The notes: a model not told the origin generated them from the letters alone. A DNA stretch of 64,000 nt from Carnegiea gigantea (GCA_029747015.1 JAKOGI010000008.1:464501-528500), one strand, 5' to 3'; shown: positions 22,264-34,791, numbered from the stretch's first letter. Numbers and translations: made by a program.

Positions 22264-23776
22264 TTACACGCCACTACCAACTCCACCACTAGCTCCATCA
22301 CAGAATGTGGCATGGTAAATAGCTTGCCTAGCTAACTCTGCAGCTTCATCGACAGTCGTATCAGATCGATACCTAGAACGTGAGAGGAAGAATCATGATG
22401 TCTTAAGGGTAAGGGGACAGTGACCTGAGCTAGCTAGTTCGCTGAAATTCTCAAGAAGACTTGCACATTGAGCGTATCTTTATCTTGTATTTGCACCAAA
22501 CTAACTTTTGTCGAAGGGAAATCTCAGCTTTGTGTTATACTTCCTAGACTAAATCAAAATGGCAGTAACAGGCAGTTAACCCTTTTTGAATCTACAACAC
22601 AACAGAAACACCTCAAATTTGATACCTGATACGATAGGAAGACGGGACCATAGACATCCATCACCAGTTTGATATCTTTTCGCTCAGCTCGATTTTATGG
22701 CTTCAATACATATCTATTAACTATGTTCAATCCGAATTTAAAACATGGCTCCTCTCAATGGCGGGACTATGTGTGTCTTGACCTCCCCAAAATTCCACCA
22801 TGGTTGGATTTATCTTGGCTGGCGTTGTTGATGACGGTTTTCAGCCCAAAGCGTCCTGAGCTTTTTCTTTCTGAATCCTAGAGCAAATACTCAGCTCAGC
22901 CAAATTGGAGGAAGCATTGGGAGAACCATAGCGTACGACCGGGAGCTGAAACAAAGGGCAATTCTCTGTTCCTGCTTCTGGGGGTGGAGCAGATACTATT
23001 GATGAAGGCTAGAAAGGATTTAATTTTTCAGGACTTTGGGACTTTGTTTTCCTTACAACTCGTCCGAGAAATATTCTTCTCTATAGGCAAAGAGATTACT
23101 AGAGCTGAAGAAGAATGAATATACAAGGACATATCATGGATTAACGATGAGACATACCACAAGTAGCTATCTAAGACAGGCATAACTAATTTATTGAGAA
23201 CAATTTACATAAGTTTCCAATGCCTCAGACACAAGTAATGTGTCCGACAAATGAGGAAAGAAAGGTGGAGGGGAGTAGAGTCCATTCGAAAATATTGGTG
23301 TCCACCCCCATATCCGATCCTCCTCCTGAAGACCAAGTTAACACAGGTTTTCAGTAACATTAGGTGGGACTAGTCAAAGTGGCAGACAATGAAGGCCATG
23401 ACAAGCGAATACCAGTTAGCTGTGTGGTGATGACTTCTCTAAAGTCAGAAGATCTAAGAAGATGATATGGAAAACAAGATGTTTGCACTTAGCTGTGCTT
23501 TTCAACACTAAACATCAGCATCACTGATAAACAAAATGCAACATGGTTTTCCGCTATCATCCTTCGAACAAGGGTAAAACACATCAAGCCACACGGCCAC
23601 AGCTCAGTACGGAATACGAACGGGAAAAGGTTAGATGACAACATACATGTATATCTGCCATAATCCGCCCGTGCTGATTCATGCATCTGAGCTGCAACAT
23701 TGACGTTTGAAACTGAGAGTTGCAGTCTGCTTTGTTGGCTTCACCATCTGCACGGCTATTTCTGAGATCCATCAAA
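22264..23776 (-). pseudogene. PBE: Decayed proteasome subunit beta type-5 copy
   Basis: The segment 22371-22264, behind an acceptor at 22373, reads YRSDTTVDEAAELARQAIYH and then ATFCDGASGGV. This matches the conserved C-terminal helix and DGASGG turn of proteasome beta-5, the chymotrypsin-like subunit of the 20S core. The frame then hits TAA after VGSGV, so the family's C-terminal tail is lost. Upstream, 23776-23647 lies between AG and GT. It encodes ADC.QF...L..R...RI spacing that recalls the beta-5 ADCQFW region. Around 22930-22955 a frame-shifted trace of the YAYGVL segment is visible. The N-terminal half, with the catalytic threonine, was not found. This is a multi-exon relic, not a processed copy. 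Confidence 0.6.
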
Positions 23777-23803
23777 CTGAAAGAGAAGGGCAACACAATT
23801 TTA

Positions 23804-24600
23804 GGATGTGTTTGGTACGGTTGAAAACCATTTTCTTAGAAAACCATTTTTCATGTAAAATGATTTTTCATGTAAAATAATTTTCAGCTCATATTTTTAG
23901 TTGTTTGGTAAAAGGAGAAGTGAACTTTCTGGAAAATGAGTTTGATTAACAAAAAATGAACAAACAAGCTAAAAAGAGGCACATTAGTGAAAAAAAAAAA
24001 ATAAGTAAGATACTTAGAAAAATAGGAATTATATTTTGTTCATTGGGGAATTATATTACAATAGTGGTGTTTCATATCAAAGCTGTGATAATGTGTACAT
24101 TTGTCAATTTTTTTGATCTTAGCTACTGCCAACAATTTGATACTAGCAATGCTTATCAATTTTCCATCTTCGAGTGAGAATCCAAACAAAGAAGAGGAAA
24201 AATCTATTGAGTTTCTCTATCTTTTTAACCCTGACAATATATTGTAGAGTGTTTTGGATTTCGATGAAATCAAGGTTGTTAGATTCATTGGCATCGGGAT
24301 GATATAGTTTTGCTAATCTCTAATATGTTGCCTTAATTTTCGAACTATATGTCACTGCCTTAATCTTCGAACCATTTGTCAACGAAATAGACACGGAAGA
24401 GAAAAAGAATGTGAAATCGGATGAACGCCAAAGAAACGTAAAATCAACTTACGCTCCATTCAAAGTGAAAATATTTTCCTCCATTGTAGGGAAAATGATT
24501 TTTCCCTTAAAACAAATTTACCCTCCTTATTTTACCAAACACCGTAAAATGAGAAAATCGTTTTCCCAAAAAATAATTTTCACCCCTACCAGACGCACCC
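23804..24600. mobile_element. PIF/Harbinger (Tourist-like) element, 797 bp, TTA duplication
   Basis: The ends ggatgtgtttggtacgg and, in reverse, gggtgcgtctggtaggg are flanked by TTA on both sides (23801-23803 and 24601-24603). Terminal regions carry aaaatgatttttc motifs like those of the element at 17285-18270. It sits about 30 bp upstream of the first recognisable exon of the proteasome-like pseudogene. No transposase. Confidence 0.75.
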
Positions 24601-25028
24601 TTAAGATCACATCAAATGGCAAGTATCCTTCGTTGCTCTAGAAAATAAAAGCCATACACATCCACACTTACATCACTCACATTTGAAGCAAATATATGAT
24701 CATCTCGTCTGCAGGCCATCAGACAGATAGAACAGTGCTAACGCCATGGAACGAAGCAATTTAATCAAAACCACTTGCATGAAGCTTCATATTGCCAGCC
24801 TGCTAATTTAATGGTAATGCAGGAGGTTAACCATAATAAAAGTAAAGATCCCAAGCCAACAAAAGATTGATCCTTCTCACTTCTATAGCCTGTTCGGATC
24901 AAGGGTGAAGATGAAGGCGAAAGAACTTCCCTCTCCTTCAATATTATCAAGCATCAACCATAAAATTAAATGACACCCATTTAGTTGAAACTGGAGGCTG
25001 TATCTGTAGACAAATTATACCTTTCAGC

Positions 25029-25484
25029 TTGATTATCCTCACTAAAACTCAATTACAAAGAAAATGGATTATCATTATCTTTCCCTTTCTTCATTTCCCC
25101 CTATTTACCTACATCATCTTTAAGTTTAATTATCACCTGGCCCCTATCCTTTCAACAAAGCGTTCAGCACAGAAACAGTTCAATGCTAATCCCAAAAGAA
25201 AATTCCCACTAACCCTTTTTAGACAATGTTTAAGAAATTCAGCTCATAAAGTACCAAGCCTCCATTACCAAGAAACGAAGAAGACCCTAAATACCATCAA
25301 TTATGCCAGCAAACTTGAACATAACACTCAAAAAGTGCGAGAAATTCATCCCAGAATTAGTAACACTCAAAAAATCATTAGAACAAATAACAAATTACAA
25401 TCTCAACCAACGCTAATTGCCAGACAAAATGCTCAAAACCAGAATTCTGAGCAGAAACTTACGCTGTTCGCTAATGGGGAAGCT

Positions 25485-25485
<1 letters not shown>
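25029..25485. other. Probable intron or upstream DNA of the pseudogene locus
   Basis: A long open frame exists on the plus strand here, but its composition (Ile, Lys, Asn and Gln from AT-rich DNA) and lack of any domain argue against a gene. On the minus strand a good donor, AGC|GTAAGTTTC, lies at about 25462. An exon may therefore end there and splice toward the pseudogene or 24.9 kb. Confidence 0.35.

Positions 25486-25517
<32 letters not shown>
25486..25517. repeat. (AG)16 microsatellite
   Basis: Perfect AG dinucleotide run. On the minus strand it is a CT tract just upstream of a GTAAGT donor, which is typical of a plant 5' UTR. Confidence 0.95.
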
Positions 25518-25519
<2 letters not shown>

Positions 25520-25721
25520 CAGAAGGAAGAACTCCAAAGTGTTTTCTTGCTCAGGGGGCTACAGTTAGAACTGGGATCCATTGGGCTTTCTTCTAGTGTT
25601 GATACAATTAAGATGGGCCGGATCCAAATCCTTCGAAAATTTTGGATTTGTTCTAGTGTTAACATCTCTGCATTTGGAATAATAAAAAAATAAGTACAGC
25701 TAGTCAACGCATTTAAAAATT

Positions 25722-25803
25722 GCTGGCTATGGGGTTCGAACCCATGCGCACTTATGTGCAGAAGATCTTAAGTCTTCCCCCTTAACCTCTCGGGCAAACC
25801 AGC
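25722..25803 (-). tRNA. tRNA-Leu (anticodon UAA)
   Basis: The minus strand folds as a complete type II tRNA. Acceptor stem GCTGGTT pairs with AGCCAGC. A D-arm with CCC/GGG follows. The anticodon stem-loop GAAGACTTAAGATCTTC has loop CTTAAGA, so the anticodon is TAA. A long variable arm (TGCACATAAGTGCGC) and T-arm ATGGGTTCGAACCCCAT complete it. It is 82 nt with no intron and no encoded CCA, as expected for a nuclear gene. Downstream AATTTTT serves as an RNA polymerase III terminator. Upstream CACAACA supplies the CAA motif usual before plant tRNA genes. It reads UUA leucine codons in the cytosol. Confidence 0.95.
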
Positions 25804-26639
25804 TGTTGTGCTGCGCTTTCGCTTCGCACATTATAGGGTCTGCAATTTGCCTTGCTTGATGTATACTGCGTAGGATATATAACATATTGCCTTTATTAAC
25901 TTTATTTTTCTCAAAAAAATTTAAATCTTAATTTGCATAAAATTTGTAGGTCTGCTAAATCAACCCCTACAAACTTTACTGTCAAAAGGACTTAGACCAG
26001 TAATTGTCATGTCAAAAAAATTCCAAACAAATATAATCTAAAATACCCATTGGCTAATCTCAAAACAAAATACATTTTCCACAAGCAAATTAAGAGAAAA
26101 TTAAAGTTAAATATAATTATTTTTCCCCTATACTTGAAGAATATTCTTCATTCATAGTTTAGGTTAGGTGGTTATCAACTTATCATGAACACAAAAGAGG
26201 ACCATATCTCTAGGTTCATATATTTTAAATGTTCAGTGAATTTTTTATATATTGTTAGAGATGTTAACATATCAAAATCACATAACCGAACAAAAATTAT
26301 ATAACATATTGAGCTCATATATTTTATGATTTTCAGGATATGTTCACATCATATGTACAAATAAAATATTCTTCATACGAATCGAAAGATTTTATGTAAA
26401 TTTTAAAAATTCTATTAGAAATTTGACGTCCAATTGATTGAATATTTATATCTCAATATTTTTATTTTTATGAATACTTTTGATAAATAAGATAGACATA
26501 TAGAGAATTTCTTACGTGGAGGTGTATATTCTTTTGATGGTGAGCTCAATGGTTTCATTAATTAAAAAAATTATTGAGAATTAGCCAAACATAGTGAAAA
26601 ATTACCAGTTTACCATCACCAACCATGCCAGCTTATTCT
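25804..26639. other. Intergenic, very AT-rich, no gene seen
   Basis: No supported ORF, RNA or repeat apart from the 8-bp target duplication cttattct (26632-26639) of the next element. Confidence 0.5.
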
Positions 26640-27609
26640 TAGGGCTGTTCATCGGTTCCGAACCGGACCGGACTAGACTGGACCGGCTGGACCGAGGACC
26701 GAAAAATTAGCAAAGTGAGGACCAAGGATCGGACCGGACCGGACCGGACCGGACCAACTTCAGACCGGTCCTGTGGCAACCCTATATTAGAGGAAAGAAG
26801 CAATGGCATAGGCTCGCATTGATACTTTAAGACTAAGGACCAATCAATACATCAAGAATACCCAATCACTATTTCCAAATAAAATCTTCCAAACTATGTT
26901 TAAGTGTAGCCAGACACTCATTGCAAAATCAACTTGTCGTTACCATTTGCCAATCATTAAATGATTTTTATTTCCACTTAAGGCAATTGAAGTTTAATAT
27001 TGGACAAGAAGGAAAAACCCTAGAAAAGCAAATTACAATCCTAACTAATACAATGAACGAATCCAAGCATGAGGCTGAAGCTTACCTCTACCAAATGAAC
27101 AAACACTGAGAGAAGATCAGAAGACAGCAGATGTTGATGCAAGAAGGCAGCACAGGATTCGCGTGACACTCCACAGCCGAGACCACACAAAGGGAGAGAG
27201 ACTGAGAAGACCACACAAAGCGAGAACCAAGAGAAGATTGGAAGTAGAAGAAGGCAAGAAGCAGTCGAGCAAGGAAGATTGGAAGAAGGGAGCGAGAACC
27301 GAGACCGAGAAAAAGGGCAGCAGAAGCAGAAGAGAAGGCAACGGATGAAAAGAAGGGCAGGCTAGGCAGCAGAAGCAGAAGTGAGCAGGCAATTGAGGAC
27401 TCCAGGTCAGCCGAGGGAATTAGGAAATTAGCAAAACCGGAAATTTTTTTTAAAAAAAATTCAACTCGGTCCGGTCCAGGAGCCGGTCCACCCGGTCCAA
27501 ACCCGGACCGGACCGAAGACCAAAAATAGGAATGGAAAGGACCGAGGATCGAACCGAAAAACCTCGGTCCAATCCGATCCGGTCTTGAACCATTTAATGA
27601 ACAGCCCTA
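26640..27609. mobile_element. Non-autonomous hAT element, 970 bp, with 8-bp target duplication
   Basis: Terminal inverted repeats tagggctgttcat and atgaacagcccta are flanked by the perfect 8-bp duplication cttattct (26632-26639 and 27610-27617), which is diagnostic of hAT. Both subterminal regions are packed with ggaccgg/ccggtcc repeats, for example five or more tandem ggacc units at 26730-26755, probably transposase-binding sites. The interior from 26780 to 27420 is unlike the ends. Its second half is strongly purine-rich (agaagg, gagaacc), possibly captured DNA. No transposase is encoded. Confidence 0.88.
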
Positions 27610-27617
27610 CTTATTCT

Positions 27618-30600
27618 TAAGGTCATGAAGGGTTTCAATTAGGATTAGATTCATACGATAATAACTAATAAGATTACATTCCACATATCAATGCAAGCTA
27701 TAAAGATTTCTTTGATGTAATGACAAAACATTCGAACTGGAGATTTTTCTTAACTCCTAGGTGATATATATATTCCGATTTATAAGACTACTTTCTACAA
27801 AACTATTTATGAATAACTTTGTTCTTAAAAAGAGAGAGATTTATATCGAACTCGAATATGAGTTTCTGGATGCAACACTTAATAGCATAATTGGTGGTTT
27901 GTAAAATATAATGTGATTTAATATGTTTGAGGTGTTATTTGAATGACAGATGATTTAATTTAAACCCTATCGGATATATAGTTTTAAATGACTTCCACAT
28001 AAAACTTTGACACGTCCCAATCTCACAACATTTTGTATGAAAACCATACAAGAAAATCCTTCTATGGTAAGAGAGAAGACAAATTGGTAGTTTTCTGCAT
28101 AACTTGTTATAAAAACGATCCCTCCAAATACGCTATTAATTAGATGCAGACGGTTGAATGTAATAAGCCCAAAAAAAAAAAATCGATTAATTAGTTGGGT
28201 ATAACCCTTACAAAAATAAAGAAAGACAATACGGTCATTTTATAGCTCAAAAAACAGTTACTACATCCTAAAGACTGCAGATCACAGCCAAAAAAACTCA
28301 TATAGTCACTGGTTTTAAGCACAAATATCAACTAAAACAGTCATCTATTGACCGGAAGATAGCCTAATGACGTAAATCTCCCGTCTGCAAAACGCATAAA
28401 AATAAAATTATCATGTAGAGACCGCTGCGATTTATGAATTGCCTTAGATTTGAGGGTGATGCCATCAGTAGTAATGGACTAATCATAGTAAATCTTGATT
28501 AAGACTTAATTTGGGCATGTGGCGAAGTTAACGTCATATGATCTTCTTAAGCACTCAAAAAGTGAAACTAAACGACATTACAACATATATCTTCTTTTCA
28601 GGAACTCTGTTCTATGATGAATAAACATAATTACATCAGGCTCCCTTTTATTATGTGCTGTTACTTCCAACTAATCAGGGCTCAACTACCGACGTGAAAT
28701 ATTTCATGTAGTGATCCCGCTATGTTTAATCTTGAGGGACCTTAATTATACCCATTTATACCAATGGTCCCCAGTAAAATTCATTTGATATTAGGATTAA
28801 AATGTATATCATACATATAAGAGTATGTACTCTCACTTACCAAGTATGCATATTTTTCAACATAATATGTATTTAGCATGCAGACAAATTTTAATATGTG
28901 GCGCTTATTACGAGGGTATGTACTCCTACGAGTATGATATAGACTTTGATATTAGAATAGAAATGTGCAAGTGCAAATTAATTTGTATTTTGCCCTCTTT
29001 TATAAATGATATATAAATATTTAATTTTAAACTAGTTCACATTTGATGATGTGACTTTCTTTACACGAAAAAAAAGAACTAATATGTTGTGATCGAATGC
29101 ACTTAATGATGAAAAAAATATACAATAGAATATAAGGGTCGTTATTATTTTTTTTTTTTCTTTTGGATCAGACCAATGGTAGTTAATTTTAATGCTTATA
29201 TAGAGATCCATCACTAACTTAAGTATAATGGGGAACAAAATGAAATTAAAATCTTGAAACCACCCATTTCCTAGAGAAAATGATTAAGTTCATAAATTAA
29301 TTAATAATATCTAAAAATTAATTAAATCTGAGGTCGCTAATAATATGCCTTGATGATTTACAATATGGTATGTGGAGGTTTAATTTGATGCATGTGGACT
29401 GTGCAGAAAACACACATGTAGCTAGCCAGCAAAAACACACTTGTAATAGGCAAAGGAATTAATTTAATCCACTAATTATCACATCTTTAATTCTGGGAAC
29501 AGACAATATAATTAAATTACAATTGTAATGTACTAATGTCCCAACATGTTGATGTTATTAATGGATCTTTGCATGAGTATCCACAAACAATGTGTCTCCT
29601 AGTTCCCTTTTTTATGAGTTAATAATTTGTTTAATTAATGTCCAATAATCAAAATTAAGATAATACTTAATGATTGAGAGACAGTACTGTATATTTTTGT
29701 CTAGAGAATTATGTGAACGTAAATTTAATATAAAGCTCCTGTTGTTTTTTTTAATAAGAAAAAGGAATAATTTATTAATAAAAAGTCATATGGCAGTGGC
29801 ACATACAATAAATATCTCCTGACAAAAGTAAATCTAAAACATCAAATTGAATAGTTTTCTTCAGAAAGCTAATGGTAAATACACTGTTGACCTGCTCTTA
29901 ACTTGTAGCAGTATTCTTGTCACCAACCGCATTCTTTGATGTCAATGCATCTTTTCCGAATATCGGTGAGTTATAGTATAATTTAATGGAGCAGATGTCC
30001 AATTGAAGTGGTAGATTTCACTTGAAATGAAGATCTTTATAGTAGAACCATATGAAATTTCATTGTTGACTCATCCCTTAATAAAAAACAATAGATCCAA
30101 TATAATAATTTTCAACTTCTACTCGACAAGAAACTCACTCTAAATCTCCAAATCTATGATAAATTGTACAACGGCAATGACTCAAATTCACATTAATGGT
30201 GAGAACGACCTAACTCACACTAAAGATGAGAACAACTAAACTAGTAAACTCACACTAATCGTGAGAAAAATAAACAATCAAACTCTCATAAAATGGAGAG
30301 AAATTTTATTAAAAAGAGACGAAAATATCAGTAAATACCTTACAATTGAATAAAATTTCAAGATGTACGAAGATTGGGGCTTACCATCAGCAATTATGAC
30401 TTATGACAGCCCCTTATTGAAGTAGATGAAGATTAATTTTTTTGTAAGGAGACTGAGGTTTTTCGAGAGGAGAAGGAGGCTAGAATTTTAAAGCTCTTGT
30501 TGTTGATTACAATCATTGAAAGTCGCAGATATTGCAAAGGGGCACTTTTTACAAATATGTACATGTTATACACAAATGGGAAACAGTGCAATTGTCATAA

Positions 30601-30728
30601 CAAACCCATCTACCATGTTTTAGGGTGGCTTTGCTACATTGGACAATTCTTTTTGGCATAAATAGGGTTATTTTGTTCTTAATCGCCATAAAAGAAAGAT
30701 ATTTTCAATCTATTTCTTCCTACATTCT
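27618..30728. other. Gene-poor AT-rich spacer
   Basis: No gene or clear transposon was recognised over about 3 kb. Around 30190-30265 three short near-repeats (type ctcacactaa..gtgagaa) each form a small hairpin (separate entry). At 29740-29830 the phrase aataatttattaataaaaag recalls the A-rich end of an old retroposon, but it is not classifiable. Confidence 0.35.
30189..30265. repeat. Three short hairpin-forming near-repeats
   Basis: The sequences tcacattaatggtgagaac, ctcacactaaagatgagaac and ctcacactaatcgtgagaaa follow each other at spacings of about 20-35 bp. Each can pair CTCAC with GTGAG around a small loop. Confidence 0.6.
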
Positions 30729-30813
30729 CCCCCCCCCCCCCCCAAAAAAAAAAGGTTACCTAGCAGCCATGGGTTTTGACAATTTTTTAGTGGCCACACT
30801 CCCCCCCCCCCCC
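30729..30813. repeat. Two C-tracts, C15A10 and C13
   Basis: C15 (30729-30743) runs directly into A10, and a second C13 tract lies at 30801-30813. The stretch between them is unique. Confidence 0.9.
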
Positions 30814-31320
30814 AATCGTACCATTTGAATTGGACGATTTTGTCACGTTGTAGAATGTGAGGAACTTATCAAGCTCCAAGGGCTCCCTTAACACGTCGTA
30901 AATTGTAACTAATATAAAGCCCCTCATAGACCATCGGTACCACTGAAACGCGCCTTTCATTGGATGGGCCTCATTTGTTTTTTTTTTTTTTTTTTTTTGG
31001 TAGAAAGATAAGACATACAATCTACGATACCCTTATCTCAATGGCTCATTTTAAATTATCCTCAAATAGCATGCACCCAAGGTCCAGGATCCAGATTCCA
31101 CACATTAGCATATGATTGTTGCCTATTTGCTTTCCTTAAAATTACCTGATGGATAGGAACTCACCCTCGTTCCACCATTCGTTCTAACTTTTTTTGTCCT
31201 TTTATGAATTTTTTCATTTTTTCTTCTTAAATATATTATTTGGGTTATTAAAAATAAATTATATGTTATGAAGTGGGTCTATTATAAATATTTTATTGAT
31301 TTATTCAAGTTGGAGTTTTC
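30814..31320. other. Spacer, no gene seen
   Basis: It includes a T22-type run near 30978-31000. Composition at 30830-30970 is more balanced than its surroundings, but no family was recognised. Confidence 0.3.
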
Positions 31321-31370
31321 GACCCCGTGAAAGCGGGACCCACACTGAGAGTTGTTGTTGTTGTTGTTGT
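31321..31370 (+). mobile_element. 3' tail of an RTE-type LINE or derived retroposon
   Basis: The order gaccccgtgaaagcgggacc, then cacactgagagttg, then (TTG)n matches the 3' end seen on the LINE relics at 33125-33178 and, in reverse, at 36588. Only this short tail remains. Confidence 0.5.
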
Positions 31371-32379
31371 ATTCAAGTTGGAGTTTCATGAGTTGGAGAA
31401 ATGAAGAAATATGAGTTCCAAACAACTGGAACTTATGATGATGTGGTGGGATAGAGTTTCAAAATATGATTTGTGAGCTATGAATGCTCTTATGGGCAAC
31501 CCCCCTCCAAAAAAAAAAAAAAAACATTTTTCATGCTTCCCTTATTGTTTTTGCATTTTATACACTCATTTTTGCCCCCATCTAAAAAGGTCATTTAGGT
31601 CTGCAGTGCACTCCCATCCAACATGAATAGCTTTTTAGATGCATACATGATGCTTTGATTCCTAGTGTTTCTTCATGTCTGGCAAAATAATTGAATGATT
31701 GTATGGGTGCAGCATATTACTTTGAGTTTGATATATATGTTTGACTTGACTACAAAGATTTTGATAGGTGTTGAAAAGTCAATTCTAGTCTGAGCTCAAG
31801 GATAGCATAATATAAGATTCAGTTGGTACATAGTAGCAATTATATCTTAAGTTCTTAAGTTTATATTCTATTAATGATTTTGTTCTTAAAAAAACAAAAA
31901 ATACGAATTCTTGAGTCAGACTATCTCGTATGAAAGTTATTGTGATTTATCTAGCTGTGATTTTTATTACAATTATTCTAATTACCGTTAAAAGTCACCA
32001 ATATTTTATATGAGACGGTCTTATACAAAACTTGCTAACAAAAAAGAACTATATATAAGACTAATCTGCAATATTTTAACACGAATGTTCCAATATACAA
32101 GTTAGTCATATGTGAGCTGATTGTGTCACTTCATATTCATTTTATAATGAAATTTGATTGAGTAGCCACTCCGACTGCTCTTGTTTTTTTTAATTATTTA
32201 TTTTCTTGTAGTCACTTTGCTTGTGTAATAACCCACGAAGCCTAGTTTTAGCGTCTTCAATACCTCCCTAAGAATTCAAAATTTTACTATCTTAAAATTC
32301 TTTTACAAATTTTCAAACATAGTGAAATAATGAACACAAATTAATATATATTGATTTAGAAGTAGTTAGATCAGTGGGA
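31371..32379. other. AT-rich spacer, no gene seen
   Basis: It contains a C(n)A(n) run at 31501-31524. Nothing else could be supported. Confidence 0.4.
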
Positions 32380-33178
32380 TTAAAAGACATATTTTATCAT
32401 ATGGTAGTTAGATCGGCACTGTTATACGGTTTCAAGTATTGGTCGATAAAAAGGACCGAAGTCCAGATGTTGATGGTAGCAGATACGATAATGATTCGAT
32501 GAATGCGCAGCCACACAAAATTGGATAGGATAAGAAATGAGACAATTAGAAACAAAGTAAAAGTGACACTCATAGAAGATAAGATGAAAGAAACAAGACT
32601 TAGATGGTGTGGTCATGTGAAGAGAGGGAGTGTCGAAGCACATGTGAGAAGATGTGACATGATCTAAATTTTTTACAGTTGACGGAGGGTGTGGCTCAAG
32701 ACAAGAATTTATAGAGGTCTAGAATTAAGGTTTTGGACCATTAGATAGCGATCTTCATAGTACTCTTTTGATTTCTAAATGGTAGATGATATGCATGTGG
32801 TGTTGTAACTGACCTTTATGGCATCTTTCGTTGGTTGTACTTTGTATGTTAGTAGTATCCTCACCACATCCGTGTTATTACTCCTCCAACTCCATTTGTA
32901 AGTTGTAGTTTACTTTGGGCCAAATTAATAGTGTAGTACGTATAACTCTTACTCCTCCTTGGTTGTCTTTCTTAGTTAATGTTATTTAAATTATGTCATG
33001 GGGGTTGTTACCTTTGTTCACTCAAAAGATTTTTAACTTCTAAAATATTTTTCACAAGGCCTTTTATGTGAGTCAGACAGTTATGTCGTTAGAGGTAAGA
33101 CTGCCTATTTATGGATCTCTCCAAATCCTAATAAAACATACCCACATTGGGAGTTGTTATTGTTGTTGTTGTTGTTGA
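32380..33178 (+). mobile_element. RTE-type LINE relic (reverse transcriptase C-terminus and 3' tail)
   Basis: The conceptual translation of 32405-32660 shows the C-terminal signature of plant RTE-clade reverse transcriptases: a SALLYGFKYWSIKRTE-like start (family pattern LLYGxECW), then KLDRIRNETIRNKV and TRLRWCGHVKRGS. It is interrupted by a stop between MIR and MRSH and by another soon after the GHV block. The sequence continues to a (TTG)n-rich 3' tail at 33155-33178. The 5' part of the element is gone, consistent with 5' truncation on insertion. Confidence 0.75.
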
Positions 33179-33549
33179 TTTAGAAGTAGTTTGGCTCCAT
33201 GCAAGCCTTAACAATAGCATACTGGAATGATACGTACATGAAGTGAATAGACGTTTACAAACATTATCATATTTCAAAACCTATTTATCAAAATCACACT
33301 ATAGTGTTAAACCTGTGATATCAATCTTATAGACTGTTGTCAACGGAACAAATTGATTATAATATCGCAAAAAGAAGTAATGTTTAATATTAATCAATAA
33401 CTTTATTGCTCCAGATATACAGTGTGTTAATATCACACTCACGTGGTGAGAACTAAAGTACTTACCTGCAAAATTCAAATGCAGATTTTCATGTATAATA
33501 CTAATTAGTTGTACCATTTTTCTTTCTTTTTTTTTTTGTTGTCGAAAGT

Positions 33550-33795
33550 TGTTAGAGATGTGGTACAAAGGTTCGAAAAATTAGGACTACTCCGAGACTT
33601 CTAGGCAGGATCGAAATTGTTTGTCCTAAAAGTTTTATTCACCCGACATGCAACGGGTATTCTCGAATAAAACTTTGAGATATAAAGAGGTTTCCACTAT
33701 CCAAATGTTTCACTCACTTGGATAGGCACTAGCGCCTTAGGATATAACAGAAATTCAGAGAGATTGATTTGTTGGAACAATTTTTTGAATATCCA
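33550..33795 (-). repeat. Truncated 3' LTR of the copia element
   Basis: Its 246 bases align base for base in length with 34792-35037 of the complete LTR, differing by scattered substitutions. The remaining 248 bases (U3 side) are absent because the deletion ends here. Confidence 0.88.
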
Positions 33796-33933
33796 TAAAA
33801 CTACACTTCCTTTGCCTAGGACTTGTGCCGTTGAAGAATTCCCCATGTAGAGAGGTGCACCATCTTCCACTGGCTCATATGTCTTGAATAAGGCCTTGTC
33901 CTTGCAAACATGTCTTGTAGCACCGAAGTCAAC

Positions 33934-34766
33934 CTACCAAGAATCATCATCTTGGATTATGTTTATCTCGGAAATCATTGCAGCAAAATTCTCCTTCCCC
34001 TCATATTTGGACTTTTTAGGGCCATCTTCTTTTTTTTTCTTTGGGTTAGGACAATCACGTTTTAAATGTTCAGGACTTCCACAATTCCAATAAAGAGGCT
34101 TCTTCTTTTTATAATCTTTCTTTTTATCAAACTTCCTCTTCTTAGAATGACCATCTTCCACAAGACTAACGCCAGAGAAGAGTTTAGTATTCTCTTGCTT
34201 ACGAAATTCCTCTTCAATTTGAAGACAATTGACTAATTCCTCAAGAGAGAGATCATCTTTTTTATGTCTAATACTATGTTTAAAATCTTTCCAACTATAA
34301 TAGGTTCATCCACATTCATATTATGCATTTTGAAGTGACCTAAGATTCTCTCAAGTTCATTAAATTGTTCCATTATTGACCGATCATCCCTCATTACGTA
34401 TCCATTAAAGTGACTTACTAGAAATTTCTTACTTGTAGCATGCTCTTTCATGTATCTTGCCTCCAAGAGATCCCACAACTCCTTTGCATATGGCACTGCT
34501 TGATATGTGTCAAACAAATGATCTGACATGCTATTGAGAATATTACCACGACATATGTAGTCATCATTCTCCCACTTGGCATAGGCATGTATTTGATCAA
34601 TGGCCTCATTTTCTTGCTCTATAATTGGTGGAGTGTTGAGGACATATGCTACCTTCAATTTGGTAAGAAGAAAATGGATCTTTTTCTGCCAACCCCTAAA
34701 GTTGCCTCCATCGAACACCTCTAATTTGACCAAATTAGTGGCTAAGTCTCGAAGTGAAGAAGCCAA
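33934..34766 (-). pseudogene. Copia gag remnant, frameshifted, zinc knuckle damaged
   Basis: 34766-34233 encodes the N-terminal gag region with the family landmarks FDGGNFRGWQKKI, a YAKWENDD-type turn, and LWDLLEARYMKEHATSKKF. A frame change in an A-run near 34258 separates it from the downstream part (34161-33934), which holds a lysine-rich stretch and the zinc knuckle. In the knuckle, LYWNCGSPEHLKRDC, the first cysteine of the CCHC pattern is replaced. A stop follows the DDDSW motif that should lead into the protease. Gag is therefore inactive. Confidence 0.85.
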
Positions 34767-34791
34767 GGGAATAAAAACAAAACCTTTAGAT

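Noticed and set aside
25029..25487. A 152-codon plus-strand ORF
   Set aside because: It is rich in Ile, Asn, Lys and Gln from AT-rich DNA, contains no domain, and lies opposite a likely intron.
27163..27392. Basic and leucine-rich ORFs inside the hAT element
   Set aside because: Both read the same purine-rich tract in opposite directions. No transposase motif is present.
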